A stretch of 64,000 nucleotides of DNA from SVFI01 sp045535935 (GCA_045535935.1 JAZSMO010000011.1:1-64000); one strand, 5' to 3'. Positions 34,101 through 42,058 are shown, counted from the first letter of the stretch. Numbers and translations: made by a program. The notes: generated by a model not told the origin, from the sequence alone.

Positions 34101-34743
34101 AAACCTTGGCTTTCTCCGCCTGTCTTTCCAAAGGTCCGACCTGCTTTTCCAGTTCGGCCAAAATATCCGTCACACGAAGAAGATTCTGCTTTTCATTATC
34201 CAGCTTCTTCTGCGCCTCATTTTTACGCCGTTTAAATTTTACAATACCCGCTGCTTCGTCAAACAACTCACGACGCTCTTCCGGTTTTCCGCTGAGAATC
34301 TTGTCGATCTGACCCTGTCCGATAATCGAGTAACCTTCTTTACCGATACCGGTATCGTAAAACAATTCATGGACATCACGAAGTCTGCACACTGTCCCGT
34401 TAATCAGGTATTCACTCTCACCGGAACGATACAAACGTCTTGCAATGGTTACCTCCGGGTAATCGATGGCAAGGGAATGATCCGCATTGTCCAGTGTGAT
34501 AGCCACATACGCGTACCCGAGCGGTTTCCTGTTCTGTGTACCGGAAAAGATAACATCCTGCATGGAAGAACCTCGCAGCTGTTTGACACTCTGCTCTCCG
34601 AGCACCCAGCGAACCGCATCTGCGACATTACTCTTCCCGCTTCCGTTCGGACCCACGATACCCGTAATTCCGTTGTGGAAATCAAAAATTATTTTATTTG
34701 CAAAGGATTTAAATCCGTGAACTTCAATACTCTTTAAATACAT
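31183..34743 (-). CDS. smc: Chromosome segregation protein SMC
   Basis: Starting at 34743 (MYLKSIEVHGFKSFANK), the protein has 1186 residues, the normal SMC length. Walker A is GIVGPNGSGKSNVADAVRW near residue 32. Two long coiled coils (about 170-500 and 660-1010) flank a hinge near 510-650. The C-terminal head carries the signature QLSGGEKALTAIALLFA and Walker B PFCLLDEIEAALDD. It condenses and resolves sister chromosomes together with ScpA and ScpB. The ribosome-binding site (GTAGGTG) is weak, and the start lies 7 bases after the rnc stop. The upstream in-frame starts lie inside rnc. Confidence 0.98.
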   Translation of the reverse strand: MYLKSIEVHGFKSFANKIIFDFHNGITGIVGPNGSGKSNVADAVRWVLGEQSVKQLRGSSMQDVIFSGTQNRKPLGYAYVAITLDNADHSLAIDYPEVTIARRLYRSGESEYLINGTVCRLRDVHELFYDTGIGKEGYSIIGQGQIDKILSGKPEERRELFDEAAGIVKFKRRKNEAQKKLDNEKQNLLRVTDILAELEKQVGPLERQAEKAKVYLKKKEEMKTLDVNMFLLENSHIQEQLEAVTEKHRIADDDLTKTKEKFEHIKDEYDRIAQSIERLEEAITKEREQLSSTSEMRGKLEVQINVLKEQIKAADDNEAHFMQREKNIRAQIQEREEEKKTFADEKKQYDDELAQMNAQLEAARTKLFEMQKQMEEYNENIESGKRTIIDALTERATIKSKAGRFDSMLEQLNIRKAEMSSKLLRARSDEQQQEEAISQLEEEFKKVNEQIRELNDRQSSLEERNHEITDILSEKDQKLRDTQVLYHQEKSKLEAISNLTERYEGYGNSIRKVMEQKASNRGIIGVVADIVKVEKRYETAIETALGGNIQNIVTDDEETAKKMIEFLKSNKFGRATFLPLTSIENPQEFKTPEVLEEKGVIGMACDLVTTDRKYKNVAKAMLGRIVVVDHVDHAVKIARKFDYGIRMVTLEGELLVPGGAISGGAFKNASNLLGRRREMDELEKKVKDFLRQVDKLLDEIEQTKAERTQIRQELEHVKATLQAKFIEQNTARLNVMQAQEKKNETGKGFEKLQEEQTEIENQIREIQEEKQRTAEELKNSEEMEKNIQEQIAQMQTALDELRISEATEADAHTQMNTEVEKVLQKQDFMQQNIDRINMEIGRVTAELDEILENMNASKEEVSRKKDNIAELEKTIEASYTSQDENQEKLKRDTEKKQELTERQKNFFTERESLSDRIQLLDKEVFRLNAQRERLQESLESQINYMWDEYEITLSVAAKLRDPEMTDLPGMKKQIVALKDDIKKLGDVNVNAIEDYKVLMERYSFLSNQHDDLVKAEETLQGIITELDTAMRNQFNEKFAQISSEFDKVFKELFGGGHGTLELMEEEDVLEAGIKIIAQPPGKKLQNMMQLSGGEKALTAIALLFAIQNLKPSPFCLLDEIEAALDDSNVGRFAKYLHKLTKHTQFIVITHRRGTMERADRLYGITMQEKGVSTLVSVNLIEKELTQ

Positions 34744-34750
34744 ACTGCAC

Positions 34751-35446
34751 CTACTTCTTTTCATTACGCAGACAGAGCAATGCTTCATACGCCGCATGCT
34801 GCTCTGAAAGCTTTTTGGACTGTCCTTCCCCGTAGCCGATTACTTTGCCGTCAAGCACCGCTTCCGTCTTGAATTTTTTTTCATGATCCGGTCCTTCTTC
34901 TCCGACCAAACGATATGCAAACTCTCCGCTCTTCTTTGTCTGGATCATTTCCTGCAAAATGGATTTTGCATCATAAAACAGATGTTTATTTTCCAAATCA
35001 TTTAGCACATAGGTAAGGATAAATTGCTTTGCCGGCTCCAGTCCGCCATCCAGATAAATTGATCCGATTATAGCTTCCACCGCATCTGCAATAATGGAAT
35101 CACGGTCTCTTCCGCCGGTTGCCTCTTCGCCTTTGCCGAGCAGCAGATACTTCCCTATTTCAAGCTGCCTGGCTGTAATCGCCAGCGAAGGTTCGCAAAC
35201 CGCACTTGCTCTCATCTTCGTCAGATTCCCTTCCGGCGTCTGCGGATAATGAAAATAGAAATATTCACTGCTGACCATCTCAAGCACCGCATCACCTAGA
35301 AACTCAATTCTCTCGTAGCTATCCAGCTTGTTCATCTTTTGCTCATTGGCAAAGGATGTATGCGTCATAGCCTGCTTTAAAAGCTTGGGATTTTTATATG
35401 TGTAGCCTATTTTTTTCTCTAACAGGCTGAAATCAAAATTGTTCAT
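34751..35446 (-). CDS. rnc: Ribonuclease III
   Basis: The 231-residue protein has the RNase III signature ERIEFLGDAVLEMVSSEYFY near residue 45 and the later acidic residues in DSIIADAVEAIIGSIYLDGG. A C-terminal double-stranded RNA-binding domain (about 155-225) follows, with YGEGQSKKLSEQHAAYEALL. It processes rRNA precursors and cleaves structured mRNAs. It lies 42 bases after acpP, separated from it by a GC-rich hairpin at 35461-35484 that could be a cleavage site for its own product. Confidence 0.97.
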   Translation of the reverse strand: MNNFDFSLLEKKIGYTYKNPKLLKQAMTHTSFANEQKMNKLDSYERIEFLGDAVLEMVSSEYFYFHYPQTPEGNLTKMRASAVCEPSLAITARQLEIGKYLLLGKGEEATGGRDRDSIIADAVEAIIGSIYLDGGLEPAKQFILTYVLNDLENKHLFYDAKSILQEMIQTKKSGEFAYRLVGEEGPDHEKKFKTEAVLDGKVIGYGEGQSKKLSEQHAAYEALLCLRNEKK

Positions 35447-35460
35447 GTGTAATACTCCAA

Positions 35461-35484
35461 CAGAGGCCCTATTGCGGGCCTCTG
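35461..35484 (-). promoter_or_regulatory. GC-rich hairpin between acpP and rnc
   Basis: CAGAGGCCC and GGGCCTCTG form a perfect 9-bp stem with a 6-base loop, 4 bases after the acpP stop. There is no T-run on the minus strand (TTGGAG follows, which is part of the rnc ribosome-binding region). It may stabilise the abundant acpP message, reduce read-through or serve RNase III. Confidence 0.6.
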
Positions 35485-35488
35485 ATCA

Positions 35489-35722
35489 TTACTGTGTCAT
35501 TGTTTGTCTGATATAGGAAACTGCCTGTTCTACATTTTCCAGCTTCTCCACTTTTGCCGGGTCAAATGTCACATCCAGTTCCTCCTCCAAACGGGCTACT
35601 ATCTGAAAAATATCAAGCGAATCTGCACCGAGATCCGATACAAATGTTGTATCTTTGTGGATTTCACTTGCATCCACTCCAAGTACTTCTACAAGAATCT
35701 TTGTCAGAACTTCAAGTTCCAT
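35489..35722 (-). CDS. acpP: Acyl carrier protein
   Basis: The 77-residue acidic protein has the phosphopantetheine attachment serine in DLGADSLDIFQIVARLEEELD near residue 35. It carries growing acyl chains in fatty-acid synthesis and donates them to PlsX, encoded 13 bases upstream in the same transcript. GGAGG precedes the ATG. The usual motif DSLD is intact, so the protein should be functional. Confidence 0.96.
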   Translation of the reverse strand: MELEVLTKILVEVLGVDASEIHKDTTFVSDLGADSLDIFQIVARLEEELDVTFDPAKVEKLENVEQAVSYIRQTMTQ

Positions 35723-35735
35723 TTCAAAAGACCTC

Positions 35736-36758
35736 CTACTGTTCGTCTTTTCCCTGAATTTTTTCTTTGATCTTTTCGTTGATCTTCTGCTCTTTGAATG
35801 TCAGACACTGCAAAATAGAATTTTTGATCTCGCCTGACATACTGCTTCCGTGTGTTTTCACAACAAGACCTTTGAGTCCGAGCATCGGCGCACCGCCATA
35901 CTGCTCGAGGTCAAATGTTTTCAATGTTTCTTTTAATGCCGGTTTTACCAGGAGCGCACCTAACTTACTGCGAGTGTTGGACATCATACCCCTTTTAATT
36001 TTAGCAATCAGCGTCTGACCTACTCCTTCAAAGGTTTTAAGAACTACATTGCCGACAAACGCTTCGCAGACGATAACATCCACTACACCGGCCGGGATAT
36101 CTCTCGCTTCCACACTACCGACAAAATTGATGTCCGGACATGCTTTCAGAAGCGGGAATGTCTCTTTTACAAGGGCATTTCCTTTTTCTTCCTCCGCACC
36201 GTTATTCACGATACCTACGGTTGGATTCTTTACGCCCATCACACTTTCCATATAAATGGATCCCATCTTTGCAAACTGCACCAGATTGGACGGTCTTGCA
36301 TCCACATTGGCTCCGCAGTCGATAAGCAGTGAACAACCTCTCTCATTATCTACCGGAATAAGCGGTGCAAGAGGTGGTCTCTCTACACCTTTGATTCTTC
36401 CGATCAGAACCTGTCCACCGACAAGAACCGCACCTGTGCTTCCTGCCGAAACAAACGCATCCGCCTCTCCGTTTCGAACCATTGTCATACCTTTGACAAT
36501 AGAAGAATCTTTTTTGGAACGGATTGCGTTTACCGGCGCTTCTGCCATTTCAATCACTTCCGTTGCGTTCACAACTTCTACTCTGTCTTTATCATATGTA
36601 TATTTTGCAAGTTCCCCGTTTACCGCCTCTTCGCGTCCCACGAGATATACAAATACATTTTCGCTTTCCTTTAATGCTTCCACCGCACCTTTGACTACCT
36701 GCTCCGGCGCATTGTCTCCGCCCATGGCGTCAACTACAACTTTAACCAATTCTGACAT
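35736..36758 (-). CDS. plsX: Phosphate acyltransferase PlsX
   Basis: The 340-residue protein starts KVVVDAMGGDNAPEQVVKG, the diagnostic PlsX N-terminus, and includes SAGSTGAVLVGG and CEAFVGNVVLKTFEGVG. It makes acyl-phosphate from acyl-ACP, the substrate used by PlsY (1585-2235). It heads the plsX-acpP-rnc-smc-ftsY-ilvA transcript from the promoter at 36801-36829. No FapR-like operator is visible upstream. Confidence 0.97.
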   Translation of the reverse strand: MSELVKVVVDAMGGDNAPEQVVKGAVEALKESENVFVYLVGREEAVNGELAKYTYDKDRVEVVNATEVIEMAEAPVNAIRSKKDSSIVKGMTMVRNGEADAFVSAGSTGAVLVGGQVLIGRIKGVERPPLAPLIPVDNERGCSLLIDCGANVDARPSNLVQFAKMGSIYMESVMGVKNPTVGIVNNGAEEEKGNALVKETFPLLKACPDINFVGSVEARDIPAGVVDVIVCEAFVGNVVLKTFEGVGQTLIAKIKRGMMSNTRSKLGALLVKPALKETLKTFDLEQYGGAPMLGLKGLVVKTHGSSMSGEIKNSILQCLTFKEQKINEKIKEKIQGKDEQ

Positions 36759-36800
36759 GGTCGTTCCTCCTTATACAAGTCAATAAAACCGCTACCTTAT

Positions 36801-36829
36801 AATATACTTCATACAGTGTAAAAAAGCAA
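36801..36829 (-). promoter_or_regulatory. Promoter of plsX operon
   Basis: On the minus strand TTGCTT, a 17-base spacer and TATATT lie directly after the rpmF terminator and about 45 bases before plsX. Confidence 0.6.
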
Positions 36830-36830
36830 G

Positions 36831-36866
36831 AAAAAAGGTGCCTGTATCTATACAATACAGGCACCT
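36831..36866 (-). terminator. Terminator after rpmF
   Basis: AGGTGCCTGTA and TACAGGCACCT form a perfect 11-bp stem with a 9-base loop, followed by six T on the minus strand. It begins 18 bases after the rpmF end. Confidence 0.9.
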
Positions 36867-36883
36867 AAATTTACATTCTTGAA

Positions 36884-37066
36884 TTAGTCAGCTACGGAAA
36901 TGATTTCTTTCTTGTTGTAGCTTCCGCATTTCTTACATACTCTGTGAGGCATCATTAAAGCACCACATTTGCTGCTTTTTACTTAAGTCGGAGCGCTCAT
37001 TTTCCAGTTAGCTCTTCTATTGTCTGTTCTACCTTTAGAAGATTTATTTTTTGGACAGATAGACAT
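36884..37066 (-). pseudogene. rpmF: 50S ribosomal protein L32 gene with in-frame stop
   Basis: The frame from ATG at 37066 (GGAGGTGTAAC upstream) would encode a 60-residue L32, MSICPKNKSSKGRTDNRRAN and onward to PHRVCKKCGSYNKKEI, ending at 36884. Codon 28 (36983-36985) is TAA where L32 relatives typically have a hydrophobic residue, commonly TTA leucine. Codon 31 is AGC (serine) where the first zinc-ribbon cysteine is expected; the remaining three cysteines are intact. Each change is explained by one T-to-A substitution. The gene follows the DUF177 gene as usual and has its own terminator. Read literally it makes only a 27-residue peptide. It could be a true loss backed by another copy, or a sequence error. 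Confidence 0.85.
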
Positions 37067-37081
37067 CGTTACACCTCCTTA

Positions 37082-37591
37082 TCACGCGTTAAAGATATCT
37101 TTTATTACTGCCATACGTGGGTCCGGAACAAATGTATCGCATCCGCAATCCCCCTCATTGAGGTCTTTGCCGCATACCGTGCAAATTCCTTTGCAATCGT
37201 CTTGGCACAGAACCTTCATAGGCCAGTTTATCAATATTTCATTGCCGACAAGCGCATCCGTGTCCAGTTCGTATCCTGTCACAAATGACATCTCATCCGC
37301 TGCTTCCGGAGTGCCTATCATACTCTCCTTCAAATGCTCTTCCAATTGAAGTTTCAGTGGAACTCTTACCGGCTTCAAACATCTTCCGCACGGGATTTCA
37401 CACACCAGAGAAATATCTCCCTGCAGAAGCACCTCACCCTTCGCCTTATTGGTCAGCGTCAACGATAACTCGCTGCACTCACAAATCGGAAACTCCTCCG
37501 ACTGCATGGCTACAACCGTTGGTTCATAGGTTGCTGTAAGCTTCTCCTCTTTTCCTTCACTTGAAAAAATATCGGTCAGGTTATATAACAT
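37082..37591 (-). CDS. DUF177 (YceD-family) protein
   Basis: The 169-residue protein belongs to the DUF177/YceD family, which is nearly always encoded just upstream of rpmF, as here (15 bases apart). A pair of cysteines in IPCGRCLKPVRVPLKLQLEEH and a C-terminal cysteine cluster (CQDDCKGICTVCGKDLNEGDCGCD) suggest metal binding. Family members have been linked to 23S rRNA or ribosome maturation. It starts with AGGAG upstream and is driven by a perfect promoter at 37618-37646. Confidence 0.92.
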   Translation of the reverse strand: MLYNLTDIFSSEGKEEKLTATYEPTVVAMQSEEFPICECSELSLTLTNKAKGEVLLQGDISLVCEIPCGRCLKPVRVPLKLQLEEHLKESMIGTPEAADEMSFVTGYELDTDALVGNEILINWPMKVLCQDDCKGICTVCGKDLNEGDCGCDTFVPDPRMAVIKDIFNA

Positions 37592-37617
37592 AGCATACTC
37601 CTATCCACACTCAAATA

Positions 37618-37646
37618 ATTATACATATGGGTCTTAAGTTTGTCAA
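37618..37646 (-). promoter_or_regulatory. Consensus promoter of DUF177-rpmF
   Basis: On the minus strand TTGACA, a 17-base spacer and TATAAT match the sigma-A consensus at every position. It lies 27 bases before the DUF177 start codon. Confidence 0.88.
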
Positions 37647-37660
37647 CCGCTTTTTCAAAA

Positions 37661-38059
37661 TCAATCACACGGATTTTCAATTCCGGAATCCTCCGTCAAA
37701 TGCGTCAGATAGCGCTCCGGATTTTCCCGCATTTTCATAAATGTATCAAACGCAAGCAACACCATAGACGTCTGATTTCCTTTTGTCTTGCTTGTGTCCA
37801 TATCCAGTTTGGTCTTAAATCCGTCCATCTGCCAGATGAGAATATCCACAATCGTGTATCCGCAGATTTTCACCTCGCACGGAAAGTCCTGTTTTACAAG
37901 ATATATCACATACTCTTTGTACACATCATCATCTTTCAAAAATGCATCCCAAAGCTGTTCAAAAAATCCATCTTCCATTTTGCAAGCTTTGCAGGCAGCT
38001 TCTGTCACTTGTTTGACTTGTTCGCGGGTGATGACAAATTTGTTGTTTGTTTCTGCCAC
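37661..38059 (-). CDS. Hypothetical protein
   Basis: The 132-residue protein starts with GTG, preceded by AGGAG 8 bases upstream. It is soluble and acidic, probably mixed alpha/beta, with two cysteines in ACKACK near residue 20 and conserved-looking aromatic segments (VYKEYVIYLVKQDFPCEVK, TIVDILIWQMDGFK). I do not recognise the family. It lies between the DUF177-rpmF unit and a divergent gene on the plus strand, and ends just upstream of the DUF177 promoter. No function can be assigned. Confidence 0.7.
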   Translation of the reverse strand: MAETNNKFVITREQVKQVTEAACKACKMEDGFFEQLWDAFLKDDDVYKEYVIYLVKQDFPCEVKICGYTIVDILIWQMDGFKTKLDMDTSKTKGNQTSMVLLAFDTFMKMRENPERYLTHLTEDSGIENPCD

Positions 38060-38191
38060 TTTCTTTTCTCCTTTTCATTTTAAAGCCACTGAATACATGC
38101 TGTCTTATCGCTGCTGTTTTCCACATCATAACATAGTTTTTCATCTTTTGGAAATGCTAGATAAAAATACATTTTAAAGGAGGCAAATAAA

Positions 38192-38626
38192 ATGACTCAA
38201 AAAGATTCTATTAAATTACTGCGCGAATGTGAGGCCGGATGTGCTATGGGTATCTCTTCCATCGACGAAATCTTAGACAAAGTGCGTGACGACAAATACG
38301 TACAAATATTACAGGAAAGTAAAGACCATCACGACAAACTAAAAAACGAAATTCATGATCTGCTCATGCAGGCAGGAAGCGACGACAAGGAACCATCCAT
38401 GATGGCAGAAGCCATGGCATCTATGAAAACTGCTTTTAAAATGCAAATGAATGAGTCCGACCAGACAGCGGCCGACCTTATCGTATCCGGATGTCAAATG
38501 GGAATCCGCTCACTGCACAAATACAAAAACAAATATGCAAACGCCGGCCATACAGCAACCGACATCTGCAACCGTCTGCTCGACATTGAGGACGAGCTCT
38601 GCCACAAAAGCTTTGCTTATTTATAA
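38192..38626 (+). CDS. Hypothetical helical-bundle protein
   Basis: The 144-residue protein appears all-helical and resembles small ferritin-like or DUF2383-type four-helix bundles: ECEAGCAMGISSIDEILDKV, ESKDHHDKLKNEIHDLL, SMMAEAMASMKTAFKMQM and DLIVSGCQMGIRSLHKYKN. Several methionines and histidines could suggest metal binding, but no EXXH iron motif is clear. AAAGGAGG precedes the ATG. It is divergent from the gene at 37661 and is followed by a membrane protein gene that has its own promoter. Function is unknown. Confidence 0.75.
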   Translation: MTQKDSIKLLRECEAGCAMGISSIDEILDKVRDDKYVQILQESKDHHDKLKNEIHDLLMQAGSDDKEPSMMAEAMASMKTAFKMQMNESDQTAADLIVSGCQMGIRSLHKYKNKYANAGHTATDICNRLLDIEDELCHKSFAYL

Positions 38627-38629
38627 TAT

Positions 38630-38658
38630 TTGTAAAAAACAGACGTATATGCTATATT
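38630..38658 (+). promoter_or_regulatory. Promoter of the membrane protein gene at 38686
   Basis: TTGTAA, a 17-base spacer and TATATT lie 27 bases before the start codon and just after the preceding stop. Confidence 0.6.
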
Positions 38659-38685
38659 CAAAAGAAGAAATGCGGAGGTTACTCT

Positions 38686-40263
38686 ATGACAACACGAATG
38701 ATAAAACTGCGGATTCCGCTGACTATTCTTTTCGGAATTCTTCATATATTAATTGTAAAAAACAGAGATATAGTGACATTTTCCATGCCGGATAATCCAA
38801 GACTTTATGTGTATGGTATTATCGGCCTGGCAGTTGTCTTTTGCTTCCTGTTTTACTTTATCTTTTTCACAGTATTACAGAAGCTGCTTGAGCGAGACCG
38901 GGAGTTTTGGTCGTACTTTAAATATTTCCTCGGCTATTTTGCATTCATGGGAGTTTTTTGGCTGTTAACCTGGCCGGGAATTTTTAAAGGGGACGAATTC
39001 TATGTGATTCAAAGTGCGAAAGACTTTACGCTTTCCGGCGGGCAATCGGGACTGACAAGTATTTTCTATATCGTATCCCTCTTGTTTTTTCCGTCGATGG
39101 CGACAATTACCTTTGTGCAACTTTTGATTATCTGCACCATCTTTTCCGTCATCATGCGCGATATGTCAGAAATTATCTCCGGCAAACGGAAATACCTTCT
39201 GTATCTTCCGTTTCTGCTTCTCCCTGTGATTGACGGAAATTTATTCACACTTCGTGCGACGATGGTTTCCTGGGTTTTCCTGTTTGTAATCAGCAAGCTC
39301 TATTATCTGATGAAAACAGATACTTTAACCTTGCGATACGGTTTTATTCTTTCCGCACTTTCAGGTCTCCTGATTGCATGGAGAAGTGAATACATATATA
39401 TGCTTCTGCTGCTTCCGTTTACCTTGTGGTTTTTAAAAAAAATCGACCTAAAACGGGCATTGCTTCTTTTCCTTGTATGTTTGGTAAGCTACAGCTTATT
39501 TCAGGTTCCGAACAAGATTGCGTTAAACGGCAGTAACAAATATCCGATTTCGCTTGTGCTCAATCCGGTAGCCAATCTTTTTACGGAAGTCGAAACACTG
39601 AAAGGCCCTTCCGTTTATGACGATGTGATGGAAATCAACAAACTGGTGGATGCAGCGCTCCTGCGCCAATCTGCATCTGTGCGAAACATCAGTCAGTACT
39701 GGAATATTCCCGATGTGTTACCGGAAGCTCAATTACAGTCATTCATGACCGCTTCCTTACGTCTGATTATTTACAATCCGGATAAATTCATGAAGTACCG
39801 CTGGCAAACTTTTGCCTATACAAACGGTCTTTATCCCGACCGTGTCAATCACCCGTGCGGAACGGTTGACAGCATCAATAAGCTGATCTACTACGACATG
39901 GATTATAAAACAATGTTTGTTTTTATGAATCCGCCGCTCGGTCAAAATCTTCGCGAGAAAACAATTTCTCTTTTGGCATGCAGAACCTACGGACAGGATG
40001 AAATCAAGACAAACGCACTTCTTCCGGTCTTTTATAATTGTATTCCGGTCGTTGTGTGTATGCTTGCATTGTTCTTGTATGCATGTTGCAAAAAAGACAA
40101 ACTGACCGCCTTGCTGGTACTTATGACAAGTGCACAGGTAGTACTCATCTTCCTGACAGCACCGGCGATGTTCTTTATGTATTATTTTTGTTTCTATCTG
40201 AGCGGATATTTTTTGACAGTATTAGCCATTGCTGACTTTAAACCGAAATTAAATCAAGTATAA
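38686..40263 (+). CDS. Polytopic membrane protein, GT-C-like
   Basis: The 525-residue protein has about 12 hydrophobic segments. One charged loop follows the third to fourth helices (WLLTWPGIFKGDEFYVIQSAKDFTL), and a larger soluble segment lies at about 290-420. The layout resembles the GT-C-like proteins at 19.6-23.8 kb, and an acidic pair (GDE) sits in the first large outer loop, but sequence similarity by eye is slight. GGAGG precedes the ATG. A strong bidirectional terminator follows. A role in surface glycan or lipid-linked sugar transfer is possible; the substrate is unknown. Confidence 0.7.
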   Translation: MTTRMIKLRIPLTILFGILHILIVKNRDIVTFSMPDNPRLYVYGIIGLAVVFCFLFYFIFFTVLQKLLERDREFWSYFKYFLGYFAFMGVFWLLTWPGIFKGDEFYVIQSAKDFTLSGGQSGLTSIFYIVSLLFFPSMATITFVQLLIICTIFSVIMRDMSEIISGKRKYLLYLPFLLLPVIDGNLFTLRATMVSWVFLFVISKLYYLMKTDTLTLRYGFILSALSGLLIAWRSEYIYMLLLLPFTLWFLKKIDLKRALLLFLVCLVSYSLFQVPNKIALNGSNKYPISLVLNPVANLFTEVETLKGPSVYDDVMEINKLVDAALLRQSASVRNISQYWNIPDVLPEAQLQSFMTASLRLIIYNPDKFMKYRWQTFAYTNGLYPDRVNHPCGTVDSINKLIYYDMDYKTMFVFMNPPLGQNLREKTISLLACRTYGQDEIKTNALLPVFYNCIPVVVCMLALFLYACCKKDKLTALLVLMTSAQVVLIFLTAPAMFFMYYFCFYLSGYFLTVLAIADFKPKLNQV

Positions 40264-40298
40264 AAAATAAGTGTCGCAAAAAATGCGACACTTATTTT
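40264..40298 (+). terminator. Bidirectional terminator
   Basis: AAAATAAGTGTCGCA and its exact complement form a 15-bp stem with a 5-base loop between the converging membrane-protein and anti-sigma genes. A/T-rich arms provide T-runs in both directions. Confidence 0.9.
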
Positions 40299-40311
40299 AA
40301 TTAAGTCTCTT

Positions 40312-41547
40312 TTATTGGAAGAGACCAAGTGCAAGTTCTAAATTCTCCGTATATACTCCGTCTTCACCGGCTGACACGGAGGAAAGAAATGCATTTTCCC
40401 CTTCGATTACATATAATCTGTCATTGTGCGAGAGAAATCTCTGTTCTGTCACAAATACCGCACCGGTATGCTGGTCTTCAAAGGTAATCCATACTTTATA
40501 AATCCACTTGCTCAACTTCTCATCATAATCATCCAGATTGTAGGTTATATTTTTAATATAACACCCTCTCTCTACAAGCTGCTCCAGCCTCTCTTTCTTC
40601 TGCTTCGCAAATTCTTCATCGATTTCATCCTCTGATCTATGTATGATCAAAACCAGTCCGCCGCCCATGCTCACATCTTCCCCGTCTTCTCCGTTTTTCA
40701 ACTTTTTGTAAGCCGACTGGGCTGCATATGGCATGACAATTTTAAGCACAATTTCATCATACGGAATCACCGCATCTGTAAAACTCGGTGCCAGGTGGTC
40801 GTGAGTCACTTCACCGTTATCTTCAAACACAGTAAAACTATCCTTTGACACTTTTGCAAATTGCATATGGCGGACAATGGTATCGCCGTCATAAAACTGA
40901 ACAGAAATATAAGCTGCATATTCATCCGTCGATTCTATCTCATTGTACGGAACCAAACCTATCTCCGAAAATTTAACTTTAATATCTTTTCCTTTAAAGT
41001 AATATTCGTAGGCGTCATCCATATTTTTTTTCAAAGCAGCCTTATATGCTTCCTCACCTTCGAAGGCTCCCGTAGCCCGAAGGATATATCTGTCTTCCAT
41101 GCGGGTCGCCAGCAAATCCATAAATGCTTCGGTGTCCCCTTTTGCCAGTTTATCACAGGCTGATTTGATTTTAATCATGTCACTGATTGAGGTGAAACTC
41201 GGACCGTAATTGGTTGCCTCACCGAAACTCAAGATTCCGATACAGCCCAGAACAATTACAAGTACCACACTCAGAACGATTACCTTAGCCTTACTTTTTT
41301 TCATCTTTTTTCCGACCTTTTTCATCGGTTCAGCTTCCGCTTTGTTTTCCGCCACTGCATCTCCGCTTCCGTCTGTCCCTCTTTGTTCGGAAACAAATTC
41401 ATTTTTCAATTCTTTTCTGTAGTTTTCAAGTCTCTTTACACATTCCGGGCAATCCTTCAAGTGCATTTCCAACTCTTTTCTCGTCTCCGGCGAACAAAGA
41501 TCGTCCACATATAATGCTAATAAATCTCTTGCTATTTCACATTTCAT
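40312..41547 (-). CDS. Zinc-finger anti-sigma factor, membrane-anchored
   Basis: Starting at 41547 (GGAAG 10 bases upstream), the protein has 411 residues. The N-terminal anti-sigma zinc finger has the H-x3-C-x2-C pattern in MHLKDCPECVKRL. A basic stretch (KKVGKKMKKSKAK) precedes one membrane helix near residues 92-112 (VIVLSVVLVIVLGCIGIL). The remaining 300 residues are extracytoplasmic and contain no recognised domain. Its start lies 4 bases beyond the stop of the ECF sigma gene, so the two are coupled. It presumably holds the sigma factor at the membrane until an envelope signal arrives. Confidence 0.88.
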   Translation of the reverse strand: MKCEIARDLLALYVDDLCSPETRKELEMHLKDCPECVKRLENYRKELKNEFVSEQRGTDGSGDAVAENKAEAEPMKKVGKKMKKSKAKVIVLSVVLVIVLGCIGILSFGEATNYGPSFTSISDMIKIKSACDKLAKGDTEAFMDLLATRMEDRYILRATGAFEGEEAYKAALKKNMDDAYEYYFKGKDIKVKFSEIGLVPYNEIESTDEYAAYISVQFYDGDTIVRHMQFAKVSKDSFTVFEDNGEVTHDHLAPSFTDAVIPYDEIVLKIVMPYAAQSAYKKLKNGEDGEDVSMGGGLVLIIHRSEDEIDEEFAKQKKERLEQLVERGCYIKNITYNLDDYDEKLSKWIYKVWITFEDQHTGAVFVTEQRFLSHNDRLYVIEGENAFLSSVSAGEDGVYTENLELALGLFQ

Positions 41548-41551
41548 ATCA

Positions 41552-42058
41552 TTACACTTCCTTTCTTTTGCTTTCCATCCGTTCAATTAACATATCCTTA
41601 CTCCGAAGATAGGTGACTCGTCCCCAAACCTCCGATTTCCCAAACATCTGCCCAATCTCACGAAAAGACAATTCTGCATAAAACCGAAGCAAAAACACTT
41701 CTTTGTAAGGTTCCGGCAACTGATGTATGTACATACGGATTTCTTTTGCTGTCTCCTTGGAAAGAACTTCCTGCTCCGGCGTGAGCTCATCACCGGAAAG
41801 TTCGTCCAGAACAACTTCTGTATCGGTAAATTTTCTTTGTTTTCGCAAATGATCATAATATGTATTTTTTGCTATCTGGCAAAGCCATGTCGTCAGCTTA
41901 CACTTACCATCAAACGCATCGATATGTTCCATCGCTTTTAGAAACGTATCCTGCATCAAATCTTCCGCCAAATGCACGTCCTGACACATCTTAAATAAAA
42001 AAGCGTACACCACCTTCGCATGCTCCTGATATACATTATTCATATCCGTATCTTTCAC
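41552..42058 (-). CDS. ECF-family RNA polymerase sigma factor
   Basis: With GTG at 42058 (GGGAGG 8 bases upstream) the protein has 168 residues. Region 2 is seen in LAEDLMQDTFLKAMEHIDAF and LTTWLCQIAKNTYYDHLRK; region 4 in LPEPYKEVFLLRFYAELSF and the helix-turn-helix FREIGQMFGKSEVWGRVTYL. It recruits RNA polymerase to a small envelope-stress-type regulon. It is paired with the anti-sigma gene directly downstream, and an ECF-type promoter precedes it, which indicates autoregulation. Confidence 0.93.
   Translation of the reverse strand: MKDTDMNNVYQEHAKVVYAFLFKMCQDVHLAEDLMQDTFLKAMEHIDAFDGKCKLTTWLCQIAKNTYYDHLRKQRKFTDTEVVLDELSGDELTPEQEVLSKETAKEIRMYIHQLPEPYKEVFLLRFYAELSFREIGQMFGKSEVWGRVTYLRSKDMLIERMESKRKEV

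Noticed and set aside
36983..36985. Recoding of the rpmF stop as selenocysteine or pyrrolysine
   Set aside because: The codon is TAA, not TGA or TAG, and no recoding structure is evident.
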